A DNA stretch of 31,945 nt from Blastocladiella britannica (taxonomy: Eukaryota; Blastocladiomycota; Blastocladiomycetes; Blastocladiales; Blastocladiaceae). Position 1 is the stretch's first letter, and every line of letters starts with the position of its first letter. The notes beneath the pieces are model-generated. The model searched no databases and was not told where the DNA came from. It saw nothing but the letters and a program-made list of their open reading frames with translations. The stretch lies in the NCBI GenBank assembly GCA_025349905.2, contig MU624680.1, positions 1 through 31,945 on the forward strand, in the 5' to 3' direction. Shown piece by piece: positions 20,743 through 31,825 of the stretch. A program made the position numbers and the translations under genes.

Positions 20743-22147
20743 ATGGACCCACCAACAAATTCCCTCCCACGCGTCGACCTCTTGCCGCCGCTGGCACGCA
20801 CTCGCGAGGTCCTCTTTACCGTCGATGGCGAGTACATTTTCGATGTCGCGGCAACCCCGACGACCGTTGCCGTTTCCGCGTCCAACAACCAAATCAAGCT
20901 GTACGACACGCAACTCAACCTTCTCGGCGCTCTGGTCCGTCTTCCTTTCAATTTTGTTTTGTCCTTGCGCGCGTACACGTCAACTTACTTTTTCGTATTA
21001 AAAAGAATGGCCACATAAACACGATTTCGTCGCTGCACTTTAACGCGACCGACCACAACTTGCTCTACTCGTCCTCGCAAGACGGCACCCTGTGCTGCTG
21101 GGATTTGCGCACTCCGGCCGCGCCTGCCCACATCTGGAATGGTATCCCATACTTTATAAATTTCGGCTCACGTCCATTACTAACCAAATAAACAGCCCCA
21201 AATCGCCAGTCGTTCCTGTCCATGCACACGTCTTCCGGCGCGTTCCTCATTGCCGGTGGCACCGAGCTGTCGGGCTCTGACGCGCACGTGCACTTTTACG
21301 ATATGCGGTCGCCGCAACTCGCGCACTCTTTTTCCGAGTCTTTCGGTGACGATGTGACGCAGCTGGCGTTCCACCCGACCGTGCCGACGCGTCTTTTGAG
21401 CGGATCTACCGACGGCGTCGCCTGTGTCTTTGATCTCCAGGGCACTTGGGACGAGGACGACGATCTGGTGGGATCGATGCAGTCTGGCAGCAGTGTCAGC
21501 AAACTCGGGTGGTTTGGACCCGACGGCGAGTACGTGTGGATGACGACGCACGTCGAGACTGTCTCGCTTTGGACTGGCGAGGTATTGTGGCCTCCTTCTT
21601 TATGCGAGTATGGCACGACAAGGAACACTGCTCATTCTCACAAAAACATGTATTATAGGGTGACCTTCTAAAGGACTTTGGGGACGTGCGGCAGTTCTCG
21701 ACCGAGGAGGTTCCCATCAACTATGCGGTTGGGTGCCAATACGACCCCACCTCGCAGCGTCTGTACATGCTGACTGGCTCCCACGAGTATCGTATTCTTT
21801 TCATTTCATGAAAAACGATATGCTGACACATAGATAACATTAGGGGCGCTCTCTCGATCCTGCACGTCACACTCAACGAGCTGCAGCTTTGCTTCTCGGC
21901 AGGTCACGCACACGGTGACGTTGTGCGGTCCGCGGTGCTCGACTTTGGGTCTGGCCACCTGATCACGGGCGGCGAGGATTCCAAACTGTCCATGTGGCGG
22001 CCGTCGCCGACCGCCGTGGCAGTGACCCCGGCCAACATTGCCGAGCCGGCCTTGCCCGCGATCACCATCCCGGCATCCAACCGCGGATTTCGGTCGCCCC
22101 GGGATGGCAAAAATGGTGGCAAAAAGACCTCGCCATATGCTAGATGA
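20743..22147 (+). CDS. WDR89: WD40-repeat protein WDR89
   Basis: Exons 20743-20934, 21006-21141, 21196-21581, 21659-21786 and 21844-22147 give 381 residues; human WDR89 has 387. WD-type blades are visible as SNNQIKLYD, GHINTISSLHF..(S)SQDGTLCCWDLR, ...VHFYDMRS, LLSGSTDGVACVFDL, ETVSLWTGE, and a last blade with HAHGDVVRSAVLD, LITGGEDSKLSMW. The protein probably forms a seven-blade propeller; its role is poorly known. The tail after about residue 345 is basic and low-complexity (SPRDGKNGGKKTS). Introns are 71, 54, 77, 57 bp. The fourth intron's acceptor was chosen at 21843 because the nearer AG (21831-21832) creates a stop. Confidence 0.82.
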
Positions 22148-22296
22148 GATCTGGTCGACTTGCCCTCTTTTTTCTTCGCAAAAATTATAGTTTTTTTTTA
22201 AATATTCCAGCACTATTTTGCCTGCCTCTTCTCCGCAATCTGCAGTCCAATCGGGCTCGCGACAAAATAAATTAAAAATTCGAGACAAGTAGAGTA

Positions 22297-25200
22297 ATGG
22301 CGCATGTGTATCCGCCGCCGTCCGCGAACCAACGACAGCGCACGCCACCTGGCTCGCAGGAGCATGATCTCTCGGCCCCCGTTACCTATCCCGAATCCGC
22401 CGCCGCCACAACAGCGCCCACGGATGCGGCACAAATACGCATCACGGCCGCGGGGCCATCGGTATGGGCCTCGACCAATCTCGGGAATGCATGGTCCATG
22501 GCTGGCGGAGACGCGGCAGCCGGACATACCTTGACCTCGCAGACGCTCTCGCCCACGCAATTGACCGCCGTGCAGCAGGTATAATGTTAATGAAAATATT
22601 ATCGCAGCAGCTGATAACAACTTCATGGTTTGCTATAACAGGCATGGGAAAAGCACGCCAATGTGGGCATCAGCATGATGGACTTTGGCCTCAATGTGCT
22701 TGAAATGGATCGCCTGGAGCTGTTTGGTCTGACCTTGGCCATGGCCGCCAAGCTGCGCGTGCTCGAGCTGCTCGAAATTGAGGGCAGCCTTTTTCTCGAC
22801 TTTGTCATTGCCGTGGACGCCAGTCAGTACTGCCGCAGATCCTATCCCATCTATGCATTCGTGAACCTGACGCAAAATGTAAACGAAAAACAGAATATCA
22901 TCCAAATCCGTACCATTCGTTCTCGCACGCCGTTGACGTGACGTTCATGTGCTTTTTCACGCTGACCACCCTGCGAGCCGCGGAATTGCTGACGGATCTC
23001 GAGCAACTCACCATCTTCTTTGCGGCGCTGTGCCATGATCTGTGCCATCCGGGCCGCAACAACACGTTCATGATCTCGACTCGATCCGAGCTGGCCGTGC
23101 GCTACCAAAACGCATCCGTATTGGAAAACTACTCGATCGAGATTGGCCACGATATGCTGCAAGAATTGCAACTCTTGGCCAAATGGCCCGAAGCCGCTCA
23201 GTCCTACTTTTTCGAGATTTTTACCGACCTCATTCTTGCCACTGACATGTCCAAGCACTTTTCGCTCGTCAAGGAACTGGGCGAGCTCTCGCAGCAGTTG
23301 CTCAAGGAAGACCAGCTCGCGCAACTCGTCGAGGAAGAGTCGCTCATGGACATGGACGACAGCCAAAATCGCGACACGATGGCATCAGCCGACTCTCGGC
23401 AATTGGGTGTTCCGATTGCCGGCGCTGGAGGCAGGTTTCAGCTGACGCATTCGCTCCAAGAAGCGCTCGATCAGGCATCGGGGACTCCAGGTACTGTCGC
23501 GGTCGGACCGCCACGTCTGCTCACTGCCTCTCCCGCGACGGTGCCATCGACATTGCCCCCTTCACTTGATTACCCTGCTGCCCCTCCTCGCCGGCTGTCC
23601 ATTTCAAAATCTGAGGCCAGTTTACACCGCAGCGACGACAACGACAACAGCATCAACGCAAGGGATGCCCGCGATATTGCACTCCCACATTCGGCCGTAC
23701 AATCACAACAGTGGATGGGCGGCTCGGCTGGCTCGTTTGCTCCTTCCTTACCCACCCCGCTGGTTCGGATCCCAACACCCCCGACCTCTGATCCGTACCT
23801 GGTCGACACATGTGGCATACCTTCGACTGGCGCGCTCATCCTGCTCACGGACACGCAACGCCGATCCCTGAGCAAGATTCTTCTCCACGCTGCTGATATT
23901 TCCAACACTGTTCGCCCATGGGAAATGTGCAAGCGCTGGTCCGATTTGGTCGAGCGAGAGCATTTTGCCCAAGGCGACGCGGAGGCCGCTCTTGGTCTTG
24001 ACCTCTCTTCCGCCAACATGGACCGCGTCCATTGTCAGCAAGCCAAAGTGTCGATAGGTATGTTTTTATTTTTATTTTTTTAATGATCTCTCATTTGAGA
24101 AACACTCTTGTTTATCACCACAAACCATGAACAGACTTTTCCGACATCATTATATATCCCTTCTTTGTGCTCTTGGCCGATGTACTCCCCGGTACTGAAC
24201 TCTATCTTGATCAGCTGAATGTCAATCGCGCCCTGTGGGAAGAGTTGCGATCCTCACCTCACAGCTCGCCCATTGGGTCGGTCCCACCCTCCAGCTCATC
24301 GCTCACTTCGCCCGGGGACCGCCTCTCGGGCATCATTCCGACCTCCACCGTCTCGGATCCAGGAGCGACAGCAGCAACAGCTGCGAGCCTCACGTGCAAC
24401 ACTGGCGGTGCAGTGGACAATGCGTCCAAGTCCATGCCCAGTACGCCCGTCATTGGCGGCGGACGGCGTGTCAGCGTCGCGGCAGGGACCATTGTCATCC
24501 CTGAGCGCTACTATGCTGCGGCGGCCGCGGCTGCGGCCTCGGGTTCCCCTGTCTCCGTGCGGACAGGCACGCCAGTTGTACCGGCGATTCCCAGCAGCTA
24601 CGGCCACATGAATTTCGGGAGCGACTCGAGCTCCCTGGCTGGCTCGCCGGCCATGAGCACCCCGCCCACTGCCACGACCTCCTCGTCGCTGTGGTCGCCA
24701 CGGCGAACCACGCGTTCGCCCCTCGATTTCCCGCGCCCCGAGCCGTACAGTAGCGACTCGCAAGGACTGGATTACAGCAGTTCCAGCTCGCTTCTCCCAA
24801 TCACTTCCATCCAGTTCCCGTCCGCAGACCCAAGCCACATGGACATTGTCGACCCCACCGCCGACCCGTCGATGGGAGGTGCGCAAACGGCGCCAGACCC
24901 GGAATTCAATCTGCTGTATATTGAGTACTTGACGCGCGCTCAGTCGCGGCGGCGCACCACGTCGGCCGGCGCATCGCTCGCGTCGTCGGGAACCGCATCG
25001 CGGTCCGTGTCGCCCGTCCCGACCCCGGCCGCCGACCCGACCGCGTACCGGCGCTACTCGATCGAAGCGTCCGAGCGGCAACGGCGCCGCCGCAAATCCG
25101 CCGTCCACTTGCGCGGACTGACGGGGTCGCCCGCTGGGTCCGGGTTTCTGTCCTTTGCCGGTAGCGGCGGTGGTTCTGGCTCGTCCAGCGCGGCGATCCC

Positions 25201-25861
25201 GGGCCACTTATCTGTTGATGCGTCGCCCGTGCCCGGTCCCATACGCTTGGCGCCCGGAAACGGAAGCCCGATCTTTTACGCGCGCCACCACTCGCACTCG
25301 GGGGGCGAGGCCGTGTCGTCGCAGGACATGGCGGCGGCTGCCGGGTCTGCGAATGGATCATGGTTACTCACGACGCGCGGCCTTACCGCCCGCGACGTCC
25401 ACGGGTCGTTCACCAGCAGCAACAGCGCCAGCAGCATCAACACTGCCAGTAGCCAGAGCGATGGATTGTTTCCGACGTCTGCCAGCAAGGACGGCGGCGG
25501 TACGTCCGAGTCGTCTCCTCACCTGGATCCGCGCCGAACTCCCTCGTCCTCGGGCGGTGGCAACGGTGGCGGCACAACCATCGTGTCGTCGCGAACGGCC
25601 GAGATTTCGCCGCCGTACAGCTCGGGGGGCACGATGGTAATTATGTTGACGGGACTTGGCGGCGCTCCGGTACTACCCTCGTCGCCGAACGCTATTGGTG
25701 GCAGTGCCGCCTCGGCAAATCCCCCACTTGTTTCGGGCTCCAGAGCGCCTCCGTTACCCCCGCTCCCGGCCGACTTGCACTCGCGGCTCGAGGCGGCCGA
25801 GGCGTCGCAGCAGCAGTCTCGGTCCAACTCTCCCGCGCTGCAACAACCACAACGGCGTTAG
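22297..25861 (+). CDS. 3',5'-cyclic nucleotide phosphodiesterase (class I) with large insertion and tail
   Basis: Exons 22297-22578, 22642-22822, 22894-24057 and 24135-25861 encode 1117 residues. The class I catalytic core is clear: YHPNPYHSFSHAVDV (156-170), metal-binding HDLCHPGRNN (202-211), SVLEN, ILATDMSKH (268-276), and HAADISN (486-492) with its metal-ligand Asp, then NR.LWEE near residue 560. It hydrolyses cAMP and/or cGMP. About 200 residues of Ser/Thr/Pro-rich sequence separate ILATDMSKH from HAADISN, where typical enzymes have about 45. More than 500 Ser/Gly/Pro residues follow the catalytic domain, and the first 94 residues are also low-complexity. The invariant nucleotide-binding Gln before the last helix is not obvious: Ser aligns there by eye, close to the 77-bp intron junction. 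Other introns are 63 and 71 bp. Confidence 0.88.
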
Positions 25862-25930
25862 AATAACCAATCTTTGAAGTTTTTAAAATCATCCTCTGTT
25901 TTTAGATCATACGTGTACTTCAAGAAAAAG

Positions 25931-28883
25931 TCAGACAAATGGCGGCGTGCGAGGCACTTTAGTGCGAGTCGAGAATGCGCCCGAGTACTCGGCGAGTTCC
26001 TGGGACCCAGCAACGTGACCGTCCTTGAACTTTGGTGGCGGTAGTGGGGACGACGTGCCACCACTGGGACCGCCGCCAATCATGCCTCCAAGCGCGTGGC
26101 CGCTGCTACTTACGCTCGATGCACCGGGCTGCGAAATTTTCACGGCGCGGATCACATGGGGCGAATGTGGGTTTGAACTGAACTGTTGCGTCCTGGACGA
26201 GCTGGTATCGCCGTGACTGCCCATCGACGTTGACGGCGGACGTGCAAGCGGTGGGAGAGAGACTGCGCGGCCCAGGGAACTGGATGGACGCGCGTGCAAG
26301 ACGGGCCCCTGCCATCCGGTTGAAGCCGCCGCTGATGCCGATGCTCCGGTTGGTCCTGGCGTGGCGGGACTGGACGACCCGCGACGGCTTGCGCTCGATA
26401 CTTGTTGCCTCAGCTGGGCCATGACGTTCGCACCGTGCCCTCCACTCGAGGACATGGGCTGTCAACCAAAATATTGTGAGAAATCGATCAACCAAATGAA
26501 AAGAAAAATGAAATACCTTGGACGGACGGCCAGGGACTTGCCGTCCCTGTGAGCGACTGTCGGGCGCCTCGTACTGCCGCAGGAATTGGTCTCCCAAAGC
26601 CTCGTCGCCCGATGTGCCGAGCTCATGCGCGGGATCCATTTCGTCGCCGGTATCGCACTCTTCCACCTCTTCCTCTGCGTCTCCGTCCTCTGCCGTATCC
26701 GGATCGTCGAGCTCGGCGGGATTGATGATCGCTGCTCCTTGGCTATGTCAGCAACTCGCCTTTCAAAGAAGTAAATAAAGCGTACGTGAAGCAAATCTCT
26801 CCAACACCCGGTCCATCTGACGTACCACAATATCCGATCCACGACCGCTACCAACTTTGGCCGCTTCGGCGTCTCGAAGCGACACCAAGAGTTCCGGGAC
26901 TCCCGACGCGCGTGCGCAGTCCGCCACGGCCGCAACGTTGGCGAGCGAGTACCACACGCCGAGGACGTAGCTCCTGACCAGCGCGTCCGCGTGCTCCAGC
27001 AACGCCTCGGCCGCCTTGACCAGTCCCGAGAGCACGGGTTCTTGGGAAGCGGCGATTTTGCCGAGCGGACGCAGCGTCAAGTTGAGCAGCAGCGCTACAG
27101 CGTAGGTGATGGTGGTATCGGTTAGGGTTGCAGCATCGCGGCCACCGAGAAGCGTCACGGTTAGGTATCGTAAAATGTCGCCGTGCTGGAGCAAGTAGGT
27201 TTGCGCGGGGCGCCTGAGGGACATCTTTTCCAGGACTCCGAGTAGTTGCGTCTGGGTAGAGGGCCGATCGGCGGTTTTCACGGCTGCGAGTACCGATTTC
27301 AGGAACAGCGGCTCGTGGAGCTGCGAAAAATACGCGCGGCCAGCGTGGAAACTGCACATTAAGTTGGACAGTTTGGCTATTTGCTCCTTGACCGCTGGGT
27401 GCACATGGGTCAAGAGGGAAATGAGTGGCTATTGTTATATTTTTGTTAATGCTTTATGAAATTGGAGAGAATATATATGAGGTACCTGATTCGAGCGGAA
27501 ACCTAAGAGATCGTAGTCAATGTACGCCTTGACCACCATGCGCTGCTGCTGCGGAGTTGGTTGAGATAGGACTCGCTGCGTCCATCAAGGTGAGTCAACA
27601 GCACCTACATGTAAAGAGATTAAAATACCTGTCGAAGTGCATGGAGCATGACCGACTTTGTCTGCCCGTTAACAGTCATATCGTTGCCCAGAACCTGACG
27701 GATCGTGTCATAGTTCAAGTACCGCGGTCCAAACGACGAGTTGGCCTCGGACGCATCCACTTGGCTGCGTCGAAACTGCTGCATGCGCTCAATCACGGTT
27801 GTTACATATTCTTGAGATATCTAAACGTAGTATATACGAGGGTAAGCGAATTGTCAAACCAAAACCAACAAAAAGGTACCTGTTGGCCATTCAAGACAGC
27901 CGCCAGAGATCCAATCACCTCGGACGTGATGGCCAACAAGTTGTGGTAATCGGCCTGCATGGACTGGTGCTTTTTGATGAGGCGGATCTCCTTTGCCTTG
28001 CACTCTTCCATGGATGATACCACTTCGGCCAAGCGCGAGGGAACGTGGACGTGAATGTGGTTGCGAATAAACACGTCCAGGCGGCCGCGAAGATCATCGG
28101 ACCATTTTTTCTATAAATTTTTGCCATTGAAATGAGTTTTTCCAGAACCAAAAATGCCAAAAGAGACGATCGAACCACAAACAAATTTGAAAACGACGGA
28201 TGGAGGGTGGGATCGGGTAGGTACGGCAGGGCATAAAACGGCAGAAACTCTGTTGTCTGCGACAACTGCGCTCCACGCGTTTCCAGAAACGCTTTGAACG
28301 TGTCCATTGTTGAAGCGAGCGGTGTTGGTGAAGGCTGTTGGTGGTGATCTCCTTGTTAAGTTAAATCACATCATCAGAAAAATGAGGTGCACATACCGAT
28401 CCTCCAGCCGAGACAACATGGTGCTTGTTGATGGGATAAATGGCAAAGTGAATGCTCGAATAAAACTCGAGGCGCATTGCGTCCTCGCTTGCTCGCACGT
28501 TGTCGGTCAAAAAAGAGTCCCAGAGGTTGAAAAACTGTCCCCGGTCGCCCATATCAAAGTGCGAGAGGAGGTTTGCCTGTTGATCAGATCCATCAATAAT
28601 GATGTGGTACGATCATAAGAAGGAAGTAAACGCACTCGGACTTGCTCTGTAGTAAGAGGTGTACCGGCCGAGGTAGATCCAGGGGGTAGTGGAATAAATA
28701 CATTACCAGCAGCCGTGTATTCGCGGTTAAAAGTGTCGAGCGATGATTTGAGTTCGGCGGCCGAGAGAAACTGTGTATTTTTTTTGCTGTATCAATGAGT
28801 CTGACCAGGACATGTAAAATATGAAATGGTTCACATACGTCGCGCACAAGGCTGGCAGCATGCCTGTCTGCGAGTGTGGTCAT
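25931..28883 (-). CDS. ARMC9: ARMC9, LisH and armadillo-repeat cilium protein
   Basis: Eleven minus-strand exons: 28839-28883, 28707-28770, 28636-28646, 28397-28576, 28179-28334, 27880-28110, 27629-27820, 27486-27575, 26786-27428, 26517-26731, 25931-26458. Phases agree throughout and give 784 residues (human ARMC9 about 817). Family stretches: the LisH start (SLVRDFLSAAELKSSLDTFNREY), FYSSIHFAIYP, QLSQTTEFLPFYALPYLPDP.LHPSF, QADYHNLLA, NYDTIRQVLG, then armadillo repeats with EKMSLRRPAQTYLLQ and YAVALLLNLTLRPLGK, an acidic stretch (PAELDDPDTAEDGDAEEE) and a Ser-rich tail ending KVPRTPPFV. ARMC9 acts at basal bodies and cilia (Joubert syndrome in people). Introns are 53-68 bp. Exon 3 is a microexon of 11 nt. 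An upstream in-frame ATG exists at 28937; 28883 is preferred because it puts LisH at the N-terminus. Start codons of ARMC9 and the divergent dehydrogenase are 72 bp apart. Confidence 0.9.
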
Positions 28884-28955
28884 TGTGGTCAAAGAATTTG
28901 GTTGCAGGAAAGAGAGCCGAATGAATGGGAAAGTCATTTCAAATTAATAAAAAAT

Positions 28956-29796
28956 ATGGCACCTGCAAACCACCCAGTCTACATTGTCACAGGCGCCTCG
29001 CGCGGCTACGGCGCCGCCATCGTGCGCCAGCTGTTGAATATCGACCCTAACTGCACGGTCCTGGGCACCGCACGTGCCGCCGACAAATTGGCCGCTCTCC
29101 AGCGCGAGCTGCCCGCGGACCGATTCCACTACGTTGCCGGCGACATTACCTCCGAATCGGTTGCGCGCGAACTGGTGGACTATGCGTCGACGCTCTGGGG
29201 CCGCATCGATGCGCTGGTGCACAATGCCGGGTATATCTTCTCTCTATCCCCACCATATGGACGGTACCTGACACGCGAGAATAAAATGCAATAGAGTGCT
29301 GGAACCCGTGGGAAAGATCGCCGACGTGCCCATGGCCGACGTCCGTGCCGCGTTCGACGTCAACCTGTTCTCGGTGATCCAGCTCACCAAAGCCGCGCTC
29401 CCGCTGCTCCGTGCCGCCACTCCCGGCCGCATCGTGCTGGTATCCTCGGGCGCCGCATCCAAGGCGTACCACGGGTGGGCCGCGTACAGCGCCACAAAGG
29501 CCGCGCTCAACATGCTCGCCGAATCGCTGGCCGTGGAAGAGCCTGGTGTCGTGACAGTGGCGCTGCGTCCCGGCGTACTCGACACCGATATGCAGGCGCA
29601 AATCCGGGCCCTGGACCCGGCCAAGATGCCCGGATCGCACGCGTGGTTCGTGCAGACCCACAGCGAGGGCAAGCTGGTGGATCCGATGGTCTCGGCGCAC
29701 GTGGCCGCGGCACTGGCGGTCCGCGTTACCGCCGATCTCTCGGGCAAGTTTATCGACTGGCAGGGCGACGAGACCCGCGCGTACCAGCTGCAGTAA
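28956..29796 (+). CDS. Short-chain dehydrogenase/reductase (sepiapterin reductase-like)
   Basis: Exons 28956-29230 and 29295-29796 (64-bp intron) encode 258 residues, normal for a classical SDR. Cofactor-binding TGASRGYG is at 12-19, NAG at 90-92 (split by the intron), catalytic Ser near 142-143 in VLVSSGAAS, and YSATK at 156-160 with catalytic Tyr156 and Lys160; RPGVLDTDMQ follows. The Arg-rich GTARAADKL after strand 2 suggests NADPH. The overall pattern is that of fungal sepiapterin reductase/benzil reductase-like enzymes (yeast YIR035C/YIR036C type), but the substrate cannot be told from sequence. It is cytosolic by lack of a targeting signal. Confidence 0.85.
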
Positions 29797-29822
29797 AAAG
29801 GGAAATGTATCTTTTTTTTTGC

Positions 29823-31798
29823 TCATGTCAAAACGACCTGGATCATGGCATACACGGCCTCCATGGCCTCGCGCTCGTAGTGGGCTGTCGACTCGGTCAT
29901 GAGGCACGATGCGGACGCCGCCGCCAGCCCGTACCGGAACGCTTCCACCAGGTTCCCCGACTCGAGGTACTTTGCCAGTGTCACGCCCGAACACGTATCA
30001 CCGGCCCCGAGCGGATTGAGCACCAGCAGCGGAGGCCCCGGTGGGGATAGGGCCGCGTCGGGCACCACCGCGGGTGCGCCATCGGCCAAATCTGGCAGCA
30101 GCGATGCGGTCGAGCCGGTTGGGGATGAAGACGACGGCATTGCCTCCTCTAGGACACGCGCAATCCCGGGTGAGCGCTTGGCCCGGATCCCAGAGCTTGG
30201 TGTTGATGGAGTTATTAATGGGGCAGTCGTTCCCGCGGCAGTGGGAGCTGGGTTGTTGGACATGGCAGCGGCAAATGCAGTAGCAAGCTCGGCGGCGCTC
30301 GTTTCCGTGGGTGGGGTCAAGGCTGACGCACCGGCGATCGGGGAATGAGCTGCGGATGCGCGGCGCGACTGCGAAAAAGTGCGGGTCAGGCGTCGGGTCG
30401 ACCCTCCTCCCATAGCGGCGGTGGACGACGTTGCCGGTGCTGTTGGATGGTGGAGGTGGTGGTGCTGCATCGTGTCCAGAAACGCGACAATTGGCTCAAT
30501 CGACCCGGCGTCGGTGAGCCCATCGTACGAGCACTCGGCCCGCTCCAGAACCTGCTCCAGTGGCGGGATCAGGTACTCGACCGAGGATATTGGTGACGCG
30601 GCGCCGTTCTCGCGGTAGAATAGATGTGCACTACATCATACGTTTGAGCCTTGTTTATCCATGAAAAATCGAATTCGGCGTACCTAAATGGCCCATTGGT
30701 GAGCGCAAGCGCTCCAATTGGATAAAGCGAGAGGATCGCATGTCCGATCTGATCAATGGGAGATCCGCGGGGTCTATTTTCATATTGTCAGCAATGGAAT
30801 TCCTCGTTGGACAATTGTATAAATTCGTACAGTTTGGAGAGATCGGCAGCCTCGTGGACATTGATCTTGAGAATGTCGACCTTGCCGGACGCAAGGGTTG
30901 CCTCCACACCACGATACGCGTCCAGTAGCAGTACACACCGTTGTGAGCCCACTTGATCTGGGCGTGCGGTGGGTGTGGGTTTCAGCGAGGCCAGTGCGTC
31001 GTATAGCGACCCGTCGACTCCTGCAGGGACAGTGCCGCTAATGGCGATTCCACGCACAATGCCAGCGGTGAGAATGTATTTAGCAGCTTCTTGCAGGGAC
31101 GCGCATTCCTCTGCTGTGACGGTTCCAGATGGTTCCTATCATTCAAAAGTTAATGGTGCTGCTGAACAATTAGAAAAGTACAATCATACGATCAGCTCGG
31201 TGGACGTGTTGGTGTGATAGTCGAGGACCGTGGTGCACGTCCGGGTTGGTTTTTGCACTTGGACTATATGGAATCAAGTCAGCATTCCTTCGTTGAAAAA
31301 AAAAAAAAAAAAAAAAAAGTATTGAGGCCAGACCGTTGAATTGGGCAATGCCCTTGCGATCCAAGGCGTCGCGAATGTACTTGCCCGTCACACCTCCAGT
31401 AAACTTGGGTATTTCTCAATACCATTGACACGCGTTGGATAAGAAAACACACAAACCTGAAGAACCGATACTTTGTCGGCCCATCCCAATTGCTCGATGG
31501 CAATGGCGACATTTTGTCCTGTATATCGTAGTATTATTACAACTACGTAAGGTAAAGGGTAAAAACTCACACACCCTTGCCGCCGATCGAGTGAGATTTT
31601 TTGAATGCGCGGTTGACCTTGCCCGGCGCAAACGAATCAAAGTGCAAGGTGGTCTGAAAAGACGGATTGACACCTTTTTTTATTCTTACGGTCAGTTGAT
31701 ATGTAATTGGTGGGTTAAAGCTGTGCCGCCGCACCGACGCAGAGAATTTCCTTGACGCGCCCAGAGTGGCCTGGGATGGTTGTTGGTGCAGTTGTCAT
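29823..31798 (-). CDS. PfkB-family sugar (phosphate) kinase, 1-phosphofructokinase-like
   Basis: Eight minus-strand exons: 31735-31798, 31575-31673, 31457-31518, 31334-31403, 31190-31263, 30831-31135, 30684-30773, 29823-30630; all phases agree, 523 residues. Family motifs: ILCVGVNPSFQTTLHFD near the start, GGKGQN (about 52-57, sugar binding), FTGGVTGKYI (76-85), QKPTRTCTTVLD and TELIEPSG, SGTVP, ILKIN.HE, LTNGP, and GAGDT at 463-467 with catalytic Asp466. It should phosphorylate a sugar or sugar phosphate with ATP; fructose-1-phosphate or tagatose-6-phosphate are guesses from family resemblance. An insertion of about 170 Ser/Pro/Ala/His-rich residues (within 285-459) lies between the lid region and GAGDT. 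Introns are 53-70 bp; one holds a run of 23 T on the coding strand. The acceptor at 31674 was chosen because it restores NP.FQ.TLHFD. Confidence 0.85.
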
Positions 31799-31825
31799 TT
31801 TCTTGTATTGACTTTTTCGTGAAAA

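Noticed and set aside
27120..27136. Telomere-like ggttagggttg
   Set aside because: A single unit inside an ARMC9 coding exon; no tandem repeat, so chance.
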